Source: an uncultured Alphaproteobacteria bacterium (GTDB lineage Bacteria > Pseudomonadota > Alphaproteobacteria > HIMB59). From it: 32,659 bases of DNA. The position numbers and the translations under genes were made by a program. Location: contig CABZPR010000013.1 in the NCBI GenBank assembly GCA_902527545.1, positions 1 to 32,659 on the forward strand, written 5' to 3'. The notes below the pieces were generated by a model. The model saw only the letters and a program-made list of their open reading frames with translations. It was not told where the DNA came from and made no database searches. This document shows, in pieces, positions 1 to 8,272 of this stretch (position 1 is its first letter; the number at the start of each line of letters is the position of its first letter).

Positions 1-1
1 G

Positions 2-592
2 GGAATAAAGATAAGCGCTCAAATCAAAGATATAAATAAAAAGATTTACCCTAAGAATGATGACGAGTTGATTAAAATTTTAAAATTAAAATCTACTAAA
101 GAATTAAATGATAAAATAGATAATAAACTCAATGAGGATATGAATTATCTTCAAAAAGAGTTTTTTATTGAAGATCTGCTTAAAGTCCTATCACAAAAGA
201 AAAAGATTGAAATCAATGAAGAGGTTGTAAATCTTGAGCTCAAAAGAAAATATCAAATAGATTTATCTAAAATGAAAGATGAGCACAAAGAAAGAATTGA
301 TAGTTTAAAAAAACTCACAAGTGAAAATATTCAAAAAGATGTATTATTTTCTGAATTAGTAAAATTCTTAAATGTAAAAGTTGAGCAGAAAGAACTCCAA
401 GAGTATATTCAAAAATATTATGGTGAAAAAATTGACCAAAGAACAGCAGAGACAGCTTATGGCACTCTTCTCAGAAATAAAATAGCAGATGAGTCTATGA
501 AAACTTTTAAAATTAAAGAAACTAAGTTAAGTTTAGAAGAATTAATGAAAAAAGGATCTCAGAATAATGAATCTAGTACCAATAGTAATTGA
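2..592 (+). CDS. tig: Trigger factor, C-terminal part (5' end outside window)
   Basis: Ribosome-associated chaperone and peptidyl-prolyl isomerase that shields nascent chains. The frame is open from base 2 with no start or stop before it, so this is the tail of a longer gene, about 196 codons here against a usual length near 430-480. The first residues include [14 protein letters not shown], which matches the trigger factor junction after the PPIase domain (family pattern K-x-L-P-x-x-D-x-E). The rest is charged and helical, as expected for the arm/chaperone domain, and ends in a polar tail. A TTG at 68 is internal and should not be taken as the start. The clpP start overlaps its last 26 bases, and tig-clpP-clpX-lon is a standard alphaproteobacterial order. 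The identification rests on context and the helical C-domain more than on a catalytic motif. Confidence 0.88.
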   Translation, partial: GIKISAQIKDINKKIYPKNDDELIKILKLKSTKELNDKIDNKLNEDMNYLQKEFFIEDLLKVLSQKKKIEINEEVVNLELKRKYQIDLSKMKDEHKERIDSLKKLTSENIQKDVLFSELVKFLNVKVEQKELQEYIQKYYGEKIDQRTAETAYGTLLRNKIADESMKTFKIKETKLSLEELMKKGSQNNESSTNSN

Positions 593-1166
593 ACAATCTG
601 GTAAAGGGGAGAGGTCATTTGACATTTTCTCCAGACTGCTCAGAGAAAGAATTATTTTTTTGACAGGCGCCATCAATGATGAGACTGCCTCTTTAATATG
701 CGCTCAACTTTTATTTTTGGAGTCTGAAAATCCGGAAGAACCTATTAATCTTTATATTAATTCACCTGGAGGCTTAGTTACGGCGGGTTTGGCAATGTAT
801 GACACTATGCAGTATATCAAATGCCCCGTTCATACTGTTTGTATTGGTCAAGCTGCCTCTGCAGGCTCATTAATACTGGCTGCAGGAAAAGAGGGCAACA
901 GATATGCTTTACCACACTCTAAAATAATGATTCATCAACCATCTGGTGGTTTTTCAGGACAAGCAAGTGATATTAAAATTCATGCTGAGGAGATATTAAA
1001 GACAAAAAAAAGACTCAACGAAATCTATCAAAAGCATACCAAAATAAGCATTGGTGAAATAGAAAAGGCAATGGAAAGAGATAGATTCTTTGACCCTGAA
1101 GAGGCGCAAAAATTTGGTTTGATTGATAAAGTTATCACTACTAGAATTGGAAATAAAAATGTCTGA
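567..1166 (+). CDS. clpP: ATP-dependent Clp protease proteolytic subunit
   Basis: Serine peptidase of 199 residues that forms the double-heptamer proteolytic chamber and works with ClpX (next gene) on unfolded or tagged cytoplasmic proteins. The catalytic triad is visible: Ser98 in GQAASAGS, His123 in MIHQPSGG and Asp172 in MERDRFF. The spacing equals the E. coli mature enzyme (Ser97, His122, Asp171). The hydrophobic glycine-rich strand [13 protein letters not shown] is also typical. The ATG at 567 gives a protein starting [25 protein letters not shown], the usual ClpP beginning. It overlaps the end of tig by 26 bases and the clpX start by 8, implying translational coupling. Length is normal and nothing is missing. 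Confidence 0.97.
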   Translation: MNLVPIVIEQSGKGERSFDIFSRLLRERIIFLTGAINDETASLICAQLLFLESENPEEPINLYINSPGGLVTAGLAMYDTMQYIKCPVHTVCIGQAASAGSLILAAGKEGNRYALPHSKIMIHQPSGGFSGQASDIKIHAEEILKTKKRLNEIYQKHTKISIGEIEKAMERDRFFDPEEAQKFGLIDKVITTRIGNKNV

Positions 1167-2412
1167 TGAAAAAATAATCTCTGCTAATAGTTCTGATAAA
1201 AAAATATCATGTTCTTTTTGTGGTAAAAGCCAAGAAGAGGTTAAAAAATTAATTGCTGGACCAAATGTTTATATTTGTAATGAGTGTGTGGTTTTATGTA
1301 AGGATATACTTGTTGAGGATGATAAAATTGACACAAAGAAAAAATTTGAGATACCAAAGCCAAGTGAGATCTATAATTATCTTGACGATCATATAATAGG
1401 TCAAGATCATGCAAAAAAAATATTATCTGTATCTGTTTACAATCATTACAAGAGAGTCCAAAACGCCTCAAAAGATATAGAAATATCTAAGTCAAACATA
1501 TTGCTTATTGGACCGACAGGTTGTGGTAAAACACTTTTAGCACAAACCCTAGCAAAATTTTTAAATGTACCTTTTACAATTGCTGATGCTACTACGTTAA
1601 CGGAGGCTGGATATGTAGGTGAAGATGTAGAAAATATTATTTTAAGACTACTCCAACAATGTGACTATGATGTCGCTTTGGCTCAAAAAGGCATCGTATA
1701 TATTGATGAAATTGATAAAGTAGGTAGAAAAAGTGAAAATCCATCAATAACAAGAGACGTATCAGGTGAGGGAGTTCAACAAGCTTTACTTAAAATAATT
1801 GAAGGTACAACTGCTAGTGTGCCCCCTCAAGGTGGAAGAAAACATCCCCAACAAGAGTTCCTTCAAGTTGATACCAAAAATATATTGTTTGTTTGCGGGG
1901 GTGCTTTTGAGGGAATTGATAAAATCATAAAAAATCGTGTCAATAAAAAGTCCATAGGTTTTAATAAATCAATTAATCAGGACCAACCAATGACATCACA
2001 ACTTGAGAATGACGATTTGATTAAATTTGGATTAATACCTGAATTAGTAGGAAGACTTCCTGTAAGCGCTAGTCTGAATGAATTATCTTTAGAGGATTTA
2101 AAAGAGATAATTACAAGACCAAAAAATGCAATATCAAAACAATACAAAGCTCTTTTTTCTTTTGAAGGAGTTGAATTCGAGATAACTGAAGATGGTCGGG
2201 AGCAAATTGCTCAATTAGCTGTTGAAAAAAAAATTGGAGCACGAGGCTTAAGATCAATAATGGAAAAACTACTTTTAGATTGCATGTATGATATTCCTGA
2301 TAAGGATTCTGTGGATAAGGTAGTTTTGAGTAAAGAGTCAGTAATCTCAAATAGACCAATAATCGTATATAAAGAAAAGGCAAAAATAAAAAAAAAAGTG
2401 GGTGAAAATTAA
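1159..2412 (+). CDS. clpX: ATP-dependent Clp protease ATP-binding subunit ClpX
   Basis: AAA+ unfoldase of 417 residues that recognises, unfolds and feeds substrates into ClpP. The N-terminal zinc-binding domain has Cys18, Cys21, Cys40 and Cys43. The pore loop GYVG, the Walker A motif GPTGCGKT (Lys124), Walker B IDEID (Asp183, Glu184), the substrate-contacting RKH loop (GGRKHPQ) and the sensor-2 stretch [13 protein letters not shown] are all present. I place the start at ATG 1159, which yields [12 protein letters not shown] directly before the zinc domain. The in-frame extension to 1123 only re-reads the end of clpP. The start overlaps the clpP stop by 8 bases. A full-length family member with all key motifs. 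Confidence 0.97.
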   Translation: MSDEKIISANSSDKKISCSFCGKSQEEVKKLIAGPNVYICNECVVLCKDILVEDDKIDTKKKFEIPKPSEIYNYLDDHIIGQDHAKKILSVSVYNHYKRVQNASKDIEISKSNILLIGPTGCGKTLLAQTLAKFLNVPFTIADATTLTEAGYVGEDVENIILRLLQQCDYDVALAQKGIVYIDEIDKVGRKSENPSITRDVSGEGVQQALLKIIEGTTASVPPQGGRKHPQQEFLQVDTKNILFVCGGAFEGIDKIIKNRVNKKSIGFNKSINQDQPMTSQLENDDLIKFGLIPELVGRLPVSASLNELSLEDLKEIITRPKNAISKQYKALFSFEGVEFEITEDGREQIAQLAVEKKIGARGLRSIMEKLLLDCMYDIPDKDSVDKVVLSKESVISNRPIIVYKEKAKIKKKVGEN

Positions 2413-2435
2413 AAATTCCTCACTATCTTAATAGT

Positions 2436-4853
2436 ATGGAAAATCAAATAATCGGACCCATTTTACCTTTAAGGGATTTAGTTGTTTATCCCTTTATTAC
2501 TTCACCTTTGTTTGTTGGCCGAGCTAAATCTATTGATGCAATTAATTTTGCGATGAATAACAACAATAAGATTATTTATTTATTTACGCAAAAAGAACCT
2601 ACTACTGATGATCCACAAGTTAACGATGTATATTCTTATGGAGTAAAATCAAAAATTATTCAGTTTCTTAAGTTGCCGGATAATACATATAAAGTTCTTA
2701 CTGAAGGTTTAGAAATCGTGAAGATAAAGTCTGCCGTTAAGGCAAGCAATAACTTTCTTACAGCCAAGCTTGAACCAGTAGCAATTAACAAAAAAAATTC
2801 AGTTGAATTAAAAGCTTCTATAAGAGTTTTAAAAAATGAATTTCAAAATTATATTCAAAACATAGGGAGTAATAATGATATCTTCGAGGGCCTTCTAAAT
2901 ATTGAGGATCCTTATCAATTCATTGATAACATTTATTACAACTTAAATATTGGAATTGAGGACAAACAAAAAAATTTAGAAATTACTGACATTAATAAAA
3001 AAATTCAAAATTTACTAAATTTCTTTTCAAAAGAACTTAACTTCTCTGCTCTTGAGAAAAAAATAAAAAATAGAGTTAAAAGACAAATGGAAAAAACTCA
3101 AAGAGAGTACTACCTAAATGAACAAATGAAAGCCATTCAAAAAGAACTTGGCGATGGTGAGGATGGTTCTAACGAGTATTCTGAAATAGAAAAAAAGATT
3201 AATGAGGTAAAATTATCAAAAGAAGCAAAAGAAAAAGCCTTAAACGAATTTAAAAAGTTAAAATCTATGAGTCCAATGTCTGCTGAAGCATCAGTTATTC
3301 GTAATTACCTTGAATGGATATTAGATATACCATGGGAAAAATTCTCAAAAGAAGTCATAGACATAAAAGGTTCTGAAAAAATATTAAATGATGATCACTA
3401 TGGTCTCGAAAAAGTAAAAGAGAGAATACTTGAATTTTTAGCAGTTAAAAAAAGATCTAAAAAAGCATCTGGCACAATTCTTTGTTTTGTAGGACCTCCA
3501 GGTGTAGGGAAAACTTCATTGGGCAAATCTATTGCTAGGGCCACTGGCAGAGAATTCGCTAAGATCTCTCTTGGTGGAATTAGGGACGAGGCTGAAATTA
3601 GAGGGCATAGAAGAACATATATTGGCTCAATGCCTGGACGATTTATTCAGGCTATGAAGAAAACAAAAACATCTAACCCAATTATTTTATTAGATGAAAT
3701 AGATAAGGTAGGTAGTGACTGGAGAGGAGACCCATCCTCTGCATTATTAGAAGTTTTAGACCCTGAGCAAAATAATCAATTTAATGATCATTATCTTGAG
3801 GTTGATTATGATTTATCAAATGTGATGTTCATTTGCACCGGTAATACTTACAATATACCAGGCCCATTACTTGACAGATTAGAGGTCATTGAAGTATCTG
3901 GTTATACAGAAAAAGAAAAAGTTGAAATTGCCAAAAAATACTTAATACCAAGAAAAATGAATAAAAATATTTTAAAAAATAATGAATTTAAACTTGATAA
4001 GTCATCTATTACAAAAATAGTAAGACACTATACCAGAGAGTCAGGTGTCAGAGGGCTCGAAAAAGTTTTTGATAAGCTTTTTAGAAAACTCGTTTTTCAA
4101 TTAGAAAAAAATAAATCAAGGTCAAAAAAACCATTTGTTTTTGATGACAAAGCTATAAAAAATTTTTTAGGACCAGAAAAATTCAAGGATAGTGTTTTAG
4201 AAAAGAAAAATTTAGTGGGCATCACCAACGGGCTTGCATGGACTCAGGTTGGTGGAGATATCTTAAATATCGAAGTTAATTTATCTTCAGGTAAGGGAAT
4301 GATTAATGCAACAGGTAAACTTGGAGACGTGATGAAAGAGTCTATTACTGCTGCTTTAGGTTACATTAAATCCAATTCCGTTGAGTTTGGAGTAAATCCA
4401 AAGGTTTTCGATAAAATAGATATTCATTTACATGTACCCGAAGGGGCTATACCTAAAGATGGCCCAAGTGCTGGTATTACAATATTTACCTCATTAATTT
4501 CATCTCTTACTGATATTAAAATAAAAAGAGACATTGCAATGACTGGGGAAATTACATTAAAAGGAAGAGTTCTTCCAATTGGGGGATTAAAAGAGAAATT
4601 ATTGGCTGCGATAAGGTATGGTATTAAAACTGTTATAATCCCAAAAGAAAATGAAAAGGACTTAGTTGAAATACAAAAAGACATTCAAAACAAGTTGATA
4701 ATTAAGAAAGTCGAGTTTGCAAAAGAGGTATTGGACTTAGCTCTCGATGGAAAAATAAGTAAAATCAACAAAAAATTGGACTGGAGACACTTAGTTTCAG
4801 AGTCTATGAAGCCAAAAAACCAGCAAAATCAAGAAAAAACATTCGTCAACTAG
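2436..4853 (+). CDS. lon: ATP-dependent endopeptidase La (Lon)
   Basis: Homohexameric AAA+ serine protease of 805 residues that degrades misfolded and short-lived regulatory proteins in the cytoplasm. In order it shows the substrate-binding LON N-domain (starting IIGPILPLRDLVVYPF), a coiled region around residues 195-265, Walker A GPPGVGKT, Walker B LLDEID, and a C-terminal protease domain. That domain has the Ser-Lys dyad: Ser678 in DGPSAGIT and Lys721 in GGLKEKLLAA, separated by 43 residues as in E. coli. The length matches the family. The gene starts 23 bases after clpX and is followed by a separately promoted hup gene. Confidence 0.97.
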   Translation: MENQIIGPILPLRDLVVYPFITSPLFVGRAKSIDAINFAMNNNNKIIYLFTQKEPTTDDPQVNDVYSYGVKSKIIQFLKLPDNTYKVLTEGLEIVKIKSAVKASNNFLTAKLEPVAINKKNSVELKASIRVLKNEFQNYIQNIGSNNDIFEGLLNIEDPYQFIDNIYYNLNIGIEDKQKNLEITDINKKIQNLLNFFSKELNFSALEKKIKNRVKRQMEKTQREYYLNEQMKAIQKELGDGEDGSNEYSEIEKKINEVKLSKEAKEKALNEFKKLKSMSPMSAEASVIRNYLEWILDIPWEKFSKEVIDIKGSEKILNDDHYGLEKVKERILEFLAVKKRSKKASGTILCFVGPPGVGKTSLGKSIARATGREFAKISLGGIRDEAEIRGHRRTYIGSMPGRFIQAMKKTKTSNPIILLDEIDKVGSDWRGDPSSALLEVLDPEQNNQFNDHYLEVDYDLSNVMFICTGNTYNIPGPLLDRLEVIEVSGYTEKEKVEIAKKYLIPRKMNKNILKNNEFKLDKSSITKIVRHYTRESGVRGLEKVFDKLFRKLVFQLEKNKSRSKKPFVFDDKAIKNFLGPEKFKDSVLEKKNLVGITNGLAWTQVGGDILNIEVNLSSGKGMINATGKLGDVMKESITAALGYIKSNSVEFGVNPKVFDKIDIHLHVPEGAIPKDGPSAGITIFTSLISSLTDIKIKRDIAMTGEITLKGRVLPIGGLKEKLLAAIRYGIKTVIIPKENEKDLVEIQKDIQNKLIIKKVEFAKEVLDLALDGKISKINKKLDWRHLVSESMKPKNQQNQEKTFVN

Positions 4854-4863
4854 TATATTGTTG

Positions 4864-4893
4864 TTGATTTTCTTACCTTTTTCTTACTACAAT
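4864..4893 (+). promoter_or_regulatory. Putative sigma-70 promoter of hup
   Basis: A TTGATT (-35-like, 4864-4869) and TACAAT (-10-like, 4888-4893) pair separated by 18 bases sits in the 70-base gap between lon and hup. It would start transcription near 4900, just ahead of the strong ribosome binding site. Read from consensus only. Confidence 0.45.
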
Positions 4894-4910
4894 TAACTAA
4901 TAGAATCACT

Positions 4911-4917
4911 AAGGAGG
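4911..4917 (+). promoter_or_regulatory. Strong ribosome binding site of hup
   Basis: AAGGAGG, a perfect Shine-Dalgarno core, ends 6 bases before the ATG at 4924. Most genes in this window have weak or no such site, so this one suggests high expression and fixes the HU start. Confidence 0.8.
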
Positions 4918-4923
4918 TTCGGT

Positions 4924-5205
4924 ATGAACAAAAATGAACTCATTGCTGAATATAGTACGAAAAATGGTGTTGGAAAATCAGATGCAACTAAGGCTGTAGA
5001 AAGTTTATTTGATATTATCACATCTACTTTGAAAGCAGGAGGGGATGTTAAGATAGCCGGTTTTGGTACTTTTAAGGTAGCTAACACAAAAGCTAAGACT
5101 GGAAGAAACCCAAGAACGGGAGAGTCAATCCAAATTCCTGCATCAAAAAAGCCAAAATTTCTTGCTGGAAAACAGTTAAAAGAACTAATAAAGTCCACAG
5201 TCTAA
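4924..5205 (+). CDS. hup: DNA-binding protein HU
   Basis: Small nucleoid protein of 93 residues of the HU/IHF family that binds and bends DNA without strong sequence preference. The start MNKNELIAEYSTKNGVGKSDATKAVES is the family's helical dimerisation part. GFGTFKV, then GRNPRTGESIQIPASKKPKF, is the beta-arm signature that grips the minor groove (the RNP motif lies near residues 60-62). The ATG is fixed by the Shine-Dalgarno site 6 bases upstream. It follows lon and precedes two tRNA genes, as in many alphaproteobacteria. HU or IHF may also act as the architectural factor for recombination of the element inserted nearby; that link is inference. Whether it is the HU-alpha or HU-beta type cannot be decided. 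Confidence 0.95.
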   Translation: MNKNELIAEYSTKNGVGKSDATKAVESLFDIITSTLKAGGDVKIAGFGTFKVANTKAKTGRNPRTGESIQIPASKKPKFLAGKQLKELIKSTV

Positions 5206-5223
5206 TTTTTTGCAAATTAGATA

Positions 5224-5299
5224 GGGCGATTAGCTCAGTTGGTAGAGCATCTCGTTTACACCGAGAGGGTCGGCGGTTCGAGTCCGTCATCGCCCACCA
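5224..5299 (+). tRNA. tRNA-Val (anticodon UAC)
   Basis: A 76-base cloverleaf. The acceptor strands GGGCGAT and ATCGCCC pair fully, the anticodon stem TCTCG/CGAGA encloses loop TTTACAC with anticodon TAC, the T-arm contains GGTTCGAGTCC, and CCA is encoded. Confidence 0.97.
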
Positions 5300-5312
5300 T
5301 TCGACAATTGTC

Positions 5313-5390
5313 GGGGGTGTAGTTCAGTTTGGTTAGAACGCCTGCCTGTCACGCAGGAGGTCGCGGGTTCGAGTCCCGTCGCTCCCGCCA
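5313..5390 (+). tRNA. tRNA-Asp (anticodon GUC), integration target
   Basis: A 78-base cloverleaf. Acceptor strand GGGGGTG pairs with CGCTCCC (two G-U pairs), the anticodon stem CCTGC/GCAGG encloses CTGTCAC with anticodon GTC, the T-loop is TTCGAGT and CCA is encoded. It starts 13 bases after tRNA-Val. Everything from 5346 on is repeated at 11157-11202, so the present 3' half is probably the copy brought in by the mobile element, leaving the tRNA functional. Confidence 0.97.
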
Positions 5391-5391
5391 C
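5346..5391 (+). repeat. attL core (3' half of tRNA-Asp)
   Basis: Begins CTGTCACGCAGG in the anticodon loop and ends one base past CCA. All 46 bases are identical to 11157-11202. Crossover probably occurred within this identity block. Confidence 0.93.
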
Positions 5392-5505
5392 AATAAGATA
5401 ATCTTGGGTTATATATTTCCTAACTTTTTCAATACTTATCTGTTCAACAAAAATTAATTGAATCAATAAACCATGTCGTCTAATTCCATAAAATTTCTTT
5501 CTAGT

Positions 5506-5525
5506 GGTGAACATATGGTGAGCAA
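5506..5525 (+). repeat. Candidate integrase arm site, left copy
   Basis: GGTGAACATATGGTGAGCAA, itself two copies of TGGTGARCA in tandem. It matches 11077-11096 at 18 of 20 positions and lies about 115 bases inside the left core. Confidence 0.5.
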
Positions 5526-5598
5526 AACCCCCCATGTACTTTTAGACAATAACAATGGTAGTGATTTCAATGCAGAACAGATTTCCTTATGGAATTTG

Positions 5599-5625
5599 AT
5601 CCCTAAATCAAAGGATATTTTTCCA
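5599..5625 (+). promoter_or_regulatory. Candidate operator, copy 1 (upstream of int)
   Basis: A 27-base motif with inverted arms ATCC and GGAT followed by ATTTTTCCA. It matches 7987-8013 without gaps at 23 of 27 positions. It ends about 50 bases before the integrase ATG, a position suited to regulation of int or to recombination-protein binding. Confidence 0.45.
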
Positions 5626-5676
5626 ACTCATAAGATGTTGAATCCAATTAGTAACCATACGAAAGGATACAACACA

Positions 5677-6936
5677 ATGACTAAGATAAGATTTAATAAA
5701 ACTAATATTGAAAGCCTTAAACCTAAGGAAAAAAGATACAGAGTTTATTCTGATGAAGTTAAAGGTTTATATGTGGAAGTATTAACCTCTGGTCGTAAAG
5801 CGTTCAGAGTTTTGTACAAGGTCAACTATATAAGCTATACCCACCAATTAGGGGTGTACCCCGTTATGACTCCGACCTATGCAGTCAAACGAGCTATGGA
5901 AGTTTTAACTTCTGTTTCTAAAGGAAACAATCCACAGTTAGACAAAATTAAGAAAAGAGAAGAACTTACTTTCAAAGAATATTTTATTGAAAGGTTTTTA
6001 CCTCTTCAGTTAGATAGGCGTTTCAGTAAAGAAGAGTTTACTATTAATGATGAAGGTAGGATTAAATGGCGTAAAGGCGTTCAGAAAAAGATCTATAATC
6101 TTACTGACGGATACAATGCTCACTTCAGGTTCGCTAAGTTTATCAATAAAAAAGTATCTGATATTACTGAAGAAGATGTAATTATTTTCTCTAAACAGAT
6201 AACTAAAAGCCATATCCACAATAGATTAATGAAAGAACTTAGTAGGTTTTTCAATACTACTTCGTTGAATGTTAATCCTGTCAGAAGAGCGTTAGCTACT
6301 GATATTCAGTTAAGACCAACCAAAGCAAGAACAGTTAAAGCTAAACCTGAAGAAGTTAAGGCTATTGGTAAGGCATTAGAGCTAATCAAAAGTGGTTATA
6401 TGCAAAACAATGGCTTTTATTACCAACCACAACCACAACAAGTAAACATTATAAAAATTCTTTTATTTGAAGGGTTAAGACCTAACGAAGTTTACAAAAT
6501 GGAGTGGTCAATGGTCAATGAATCGGGGGTATATGACACCGATACTAAAACGGGTGATAAAACTATTCCATTAACTAAACAATCTTTGAATATTCTTTCT
6601 ACTATTGAAAAGAAATCAAAGTTTGTCTTTCCGTCGCCCACGAACAACGATCAACACATCAAGAGCATTAGAAAGATATGGACTAAGGTCTTAGAACTAT
6701 CTGGAGTTAATCCTGAACTTAGAATTTATGATTTAAGAAATACATTTAGTTCAAAAGCCTCAATGATGTTTGGAACTTGGGTATCATCTAAGTTAACTAA
6801 TCACACAAACTCTAGAACAGTTGAGAAGCATTATTCTGATTTAGATAGTGGGGAAAGAGTATCTAGAAAGAATGAAGTAGCAGAAACATTTGAAAACCTT
6901 TTGCAAGGTGGGGGGAAGGTTGTCCAGATCAAATAA
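5677..6936 (+). CDS. int: Tyrosine recombinase / site-specific integrase (P4-like)
   Basis: Catalyses integration and excision of the element at tRNA-Asp. The protein has 419 residues from ATG 5677, which is preceded by GAAAGGA at 9 bases. An in-frame extension upstream to 5473 lacks a ribosome site and runs over repeat DNA, so I exclude it. The N-terminal part (about 1-90: SDEVKGLYVEVLTSGRKAFRV, then HQLGVYPVMTPTYA) matches the arm-binding domain of P4-type integrases. A SAM-like core-binding part follows. The catalytic domain shows Arg268 (LLFEGLRPNEVY), Arg354 (YDLRNTF), His376 (TNHT) and nucleophile Tyr386 (KHYSDL). The usual His of the H-x-x-R box is Tyr351, and the usual LGH is TNH. Both are tolerated variants in this family. 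The next gene overlaps its end. Confidence 0.95.
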   Translation: MTKIRFNKTNIESLKPKEKRYRVYSDEVKGLYVEVLTSGRKAFRVLYKVNYISYTHQLGVYPVMTPTYAVKRAMEVLTSVSKGNNPQLDKIKKREELTFKEYFIERFLPLQLDRRFSKEEFTINDEGRIKWRKGVQKKIYNLTDGYNAHFRFAKFINKKVSDITEEDVIIFSKQITKSHIHNRLMKELSRFFNTTSLNVNPVRRALATDIQLRPTKARTVKAKPEEVKAIGKALELIKSGYMQNNGFYYQPQPQQVNIIKILLFEGLRPNEVYKMEWSMVNESGVYDTDTKTGDKTIPLTKQSLNILSTIEKKSKFVFPSPTNNDQHIKSIRKIWTKVLELSGVNPELRIYDLRNTFSSKASMMFGTWVSSKLTNHTNSRTVEKHYSDLDSGERVSRKNEVAETFENLLQGGGKVVQIK

Positions 6937-7987
6937 GTATTTACATAAATTATTTGAGGAACATTGGAATAAAAACCAAATAAATCCCAAGGATTTTAAG
7001 CCTAGGAAAGACGGAAGCGTTCCACCTACGACTTACATCATGAATGGTCAGTTGACTATTAACTATGGTCAAATGAGAAACTCCCACAAAGAAGTTACGA
7101 TAAGACAGATAAAAAAATACAACATCAAATCAGCTTCAGAACTAATTGCTAAAGCTAGTATTGGTATTCCTGAACATGTTCCAAAGGTTGGTATGAACCT
7201 AACAAAGAAACAAGAAAAGGAATTATTTAGATTACAAGGCGTTGATGAAGCAGAAAAAGAATTAAATTTAAGTGGTGCTTTGCAAGAGAGTGAGTGGAAA
7301 CTCTATAAGTCTTTGCTTCCATTACATACTAAAGGTATGAACTATGTCGTTTACCAAATTAGGGTGTATGGGGTAAATAAAAAAAACCAATCCAAGTTTG
7401 ATAAACTCTATAAAGATGTTGCGTCTTTCTTTCTATTGATTGAAGGTCATCACAGAAGATACTTCAAAGAAGATCTTGATAAACTATCCAATGAATACCT
7501 AAGAGCTAAAACACATTTAGCAAAAGCAATAGAAGTTATAGAAGATAATAAGTCCAAGAGTGCTGTTTATAGCATGAAATATGGAGTGGGTAGAGGTCGT
7601 ATCTTTTCAATTAGAGTTATTTCTGAATTGTATAGACAGATAGCAGTTATGGATAAGTTAGTTAAACTGAATGATGAAGAGAAAACAATTAAGTCCAGAG
7701 TTCCTAATGAAACAGAGGATCTACAATATTTTTATTATCTATGTTGGAAAATGTATCAGTTGGTTGATGATAGTAAGTTCAAAACACCTAAATACAATAA
7801 CCAAAAACTATTTGCAGAGTTCGTGTATCATATTCAAAGCAGATTTACTTCAGTTGGTTCGCTAAGTAAAACATCAGAGTCTATAAGAAAGAAACCAAAG
7901 TTTAAGAAGATGAAATTTCTAAACTTACAATCAATTAAAACAGAAGTTACTTACAATAAAATATTCAAACAATTGTTTGGAAACTAA
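6920..7987 (+). CDS. Element-encoded protein of unknown function
   Basis: A basic, mostly helical protein of about 355 residues that I do not recognise. No signal peptide, membrane segment, nuclease motif, Walker motif or cysteine cluster is visible. The N-terminal third includes a possible HTH-like stretch (KEVTIRQIKKYNIKSASELIAKA). The middle third is aromatic and charged (FFLLIEGHHRRYFKEDLDKLSNEY, then YGVGRGRIFSIRVISELYRQIAVMDKLVKL). The C-terminus is very lysine-rich. There is no ATG before residue 40. I chose TTG 6920 because AAGGTGG lies 8 bases upstream. GTG 6908 and TTG 6890 are alternatives without such a site. It overlaps the end of int by 17 bases, so the two are probably cotranscribed. 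As the only sizeable gene outside the integration and replication modules, it is the best candidate for an accessory function such as interference, packaging or regulation. That is inference. Confidence 0.75.
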   Translation: MSRSNKYLHKLFEEHWNKNQINPKDFKPRKDGSVPPTTYIMNGQLTINYGQMRNSHKEVTIRQIKKYNIKSASELIAKASIGIPEHVPKVGMNLTKKQEKELFRLQGVDEAEKELNLSGALQESEWKLYKSLLPLHTKGMNYVVYQIRVYGVNKKNQSKFDKLYKDVASFFLLIEGHHRRYFKEDLDKLSNEYLRAKTHLAKAIEVIEDNKSKSAVYSMKYGVGRGRIFSIRVISELYRQIAVMDKLVKLNDEEKTIKSRVPNETEDLQYFYYLCWKMYQLVDDSKFKTPKYNNQKLFAEFVYHIQSRFTSVGSLSKTSESIRKKPKFKKMKFLNLQSIKTEVTYNKIFKQLFGN

Positions 7988-8013
7988 TCCTGAACTCATA
8001 GGATATTTTTCCA
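7987..8013 (+). promoter_or_regulatory. Candidate operator or weak terminator, copy 2
   Basis: ATCCT (7987-7991) and AGGAT (8000-8004) form a 5-bp hairpin followed by ATTTTTCCA, overlapping the stop of the preceding gene. The hairpin plus T-run could end transcription. The near-identical copy upstream of int (5599-5625) instead suggests a protein-binding site. It ends 25 bases before the AlpA-like ATG. Confidence 0.45.
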
Positions 8014-8038
8014 TTTCTAGTTATTCCATATTATCTGT

Positions 8039-8272
8039 ATGGAAACACAAACTACACAAAGCGAAACATCAGAGTTACTAACTACTGATCAAGTAGCAAA
8101 TCTCTATAAGCAATTTTCAGCTAATGCTCTACGCATACAGCGTTATAGAGGTGAGTCGCCTTTTCCCTACATCAAGCTAGGAAAGAAGGTTTTTTACAAC
8201 AAAGCAGACATAGAAAGAGTATTGAACAATCACACAATTGACGAGTATGAAACCTATACTGATCAACGCTGA
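8039..8272 (+). CDS. AlpA / excisionase-like helix-turn-helix protein
   Basis: A 77-residue DNA-binding protein of the MerR-like winged HTH type used by excisionases and AlpA regulators. The run TTDQVANLYKQFSANALRIQR is the HTH, and FPYIKLGKKVFYNKADIERVL is the typical wing followed by the family's Y-x-x-x-D-I-x-x-x-L ending. Such proteins direct excision with the integrase or switch on the element's genes. No Shine-Dalgarno site precedes the ATG. A TATTAT box at 8029-8034 lies so close that the mRNA could be nearly leaderless, which is inference. It starts the right-hand gene block (HTH, primase, helicase, small protein), and the primase start lies inside its 3' end. Confidence 0.82.
   Translation: METQTTQSETSELLTTDQVANLYKQFSANALRIQRYRGESPFPYIKLGKKVFYNKADIERVLNNHTIDEYETYTDQR

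Noticed and set aside
4846-4875. Terminator hairpin at the end of lon
   Set aside because: GTCAAC/GTTGAT pairing is short with a G-U pair and overlaps the lon stop; too weak to call.
5287-5535. Minus-strand open frame across tRNA-Asp (82 codons)
   Set aside because: Its translation is the well-known antisense reading of tRNA genes (phrases like ATGLEPATS), so it is an artefact.
5473-5676. In-frame upstream extension of the integrase (68 codons)
   Set aside because: No ribosome site, covers both repeat motifs, and the family's N-terminal arm domain begins at the ATG at 5677.
7671-7865. Plus-strand 64-codon frame inside the unknown element gene
   Set aside because: Nested in another frame of a longer open gene, with no ribosome site or sign of protein-like composition.
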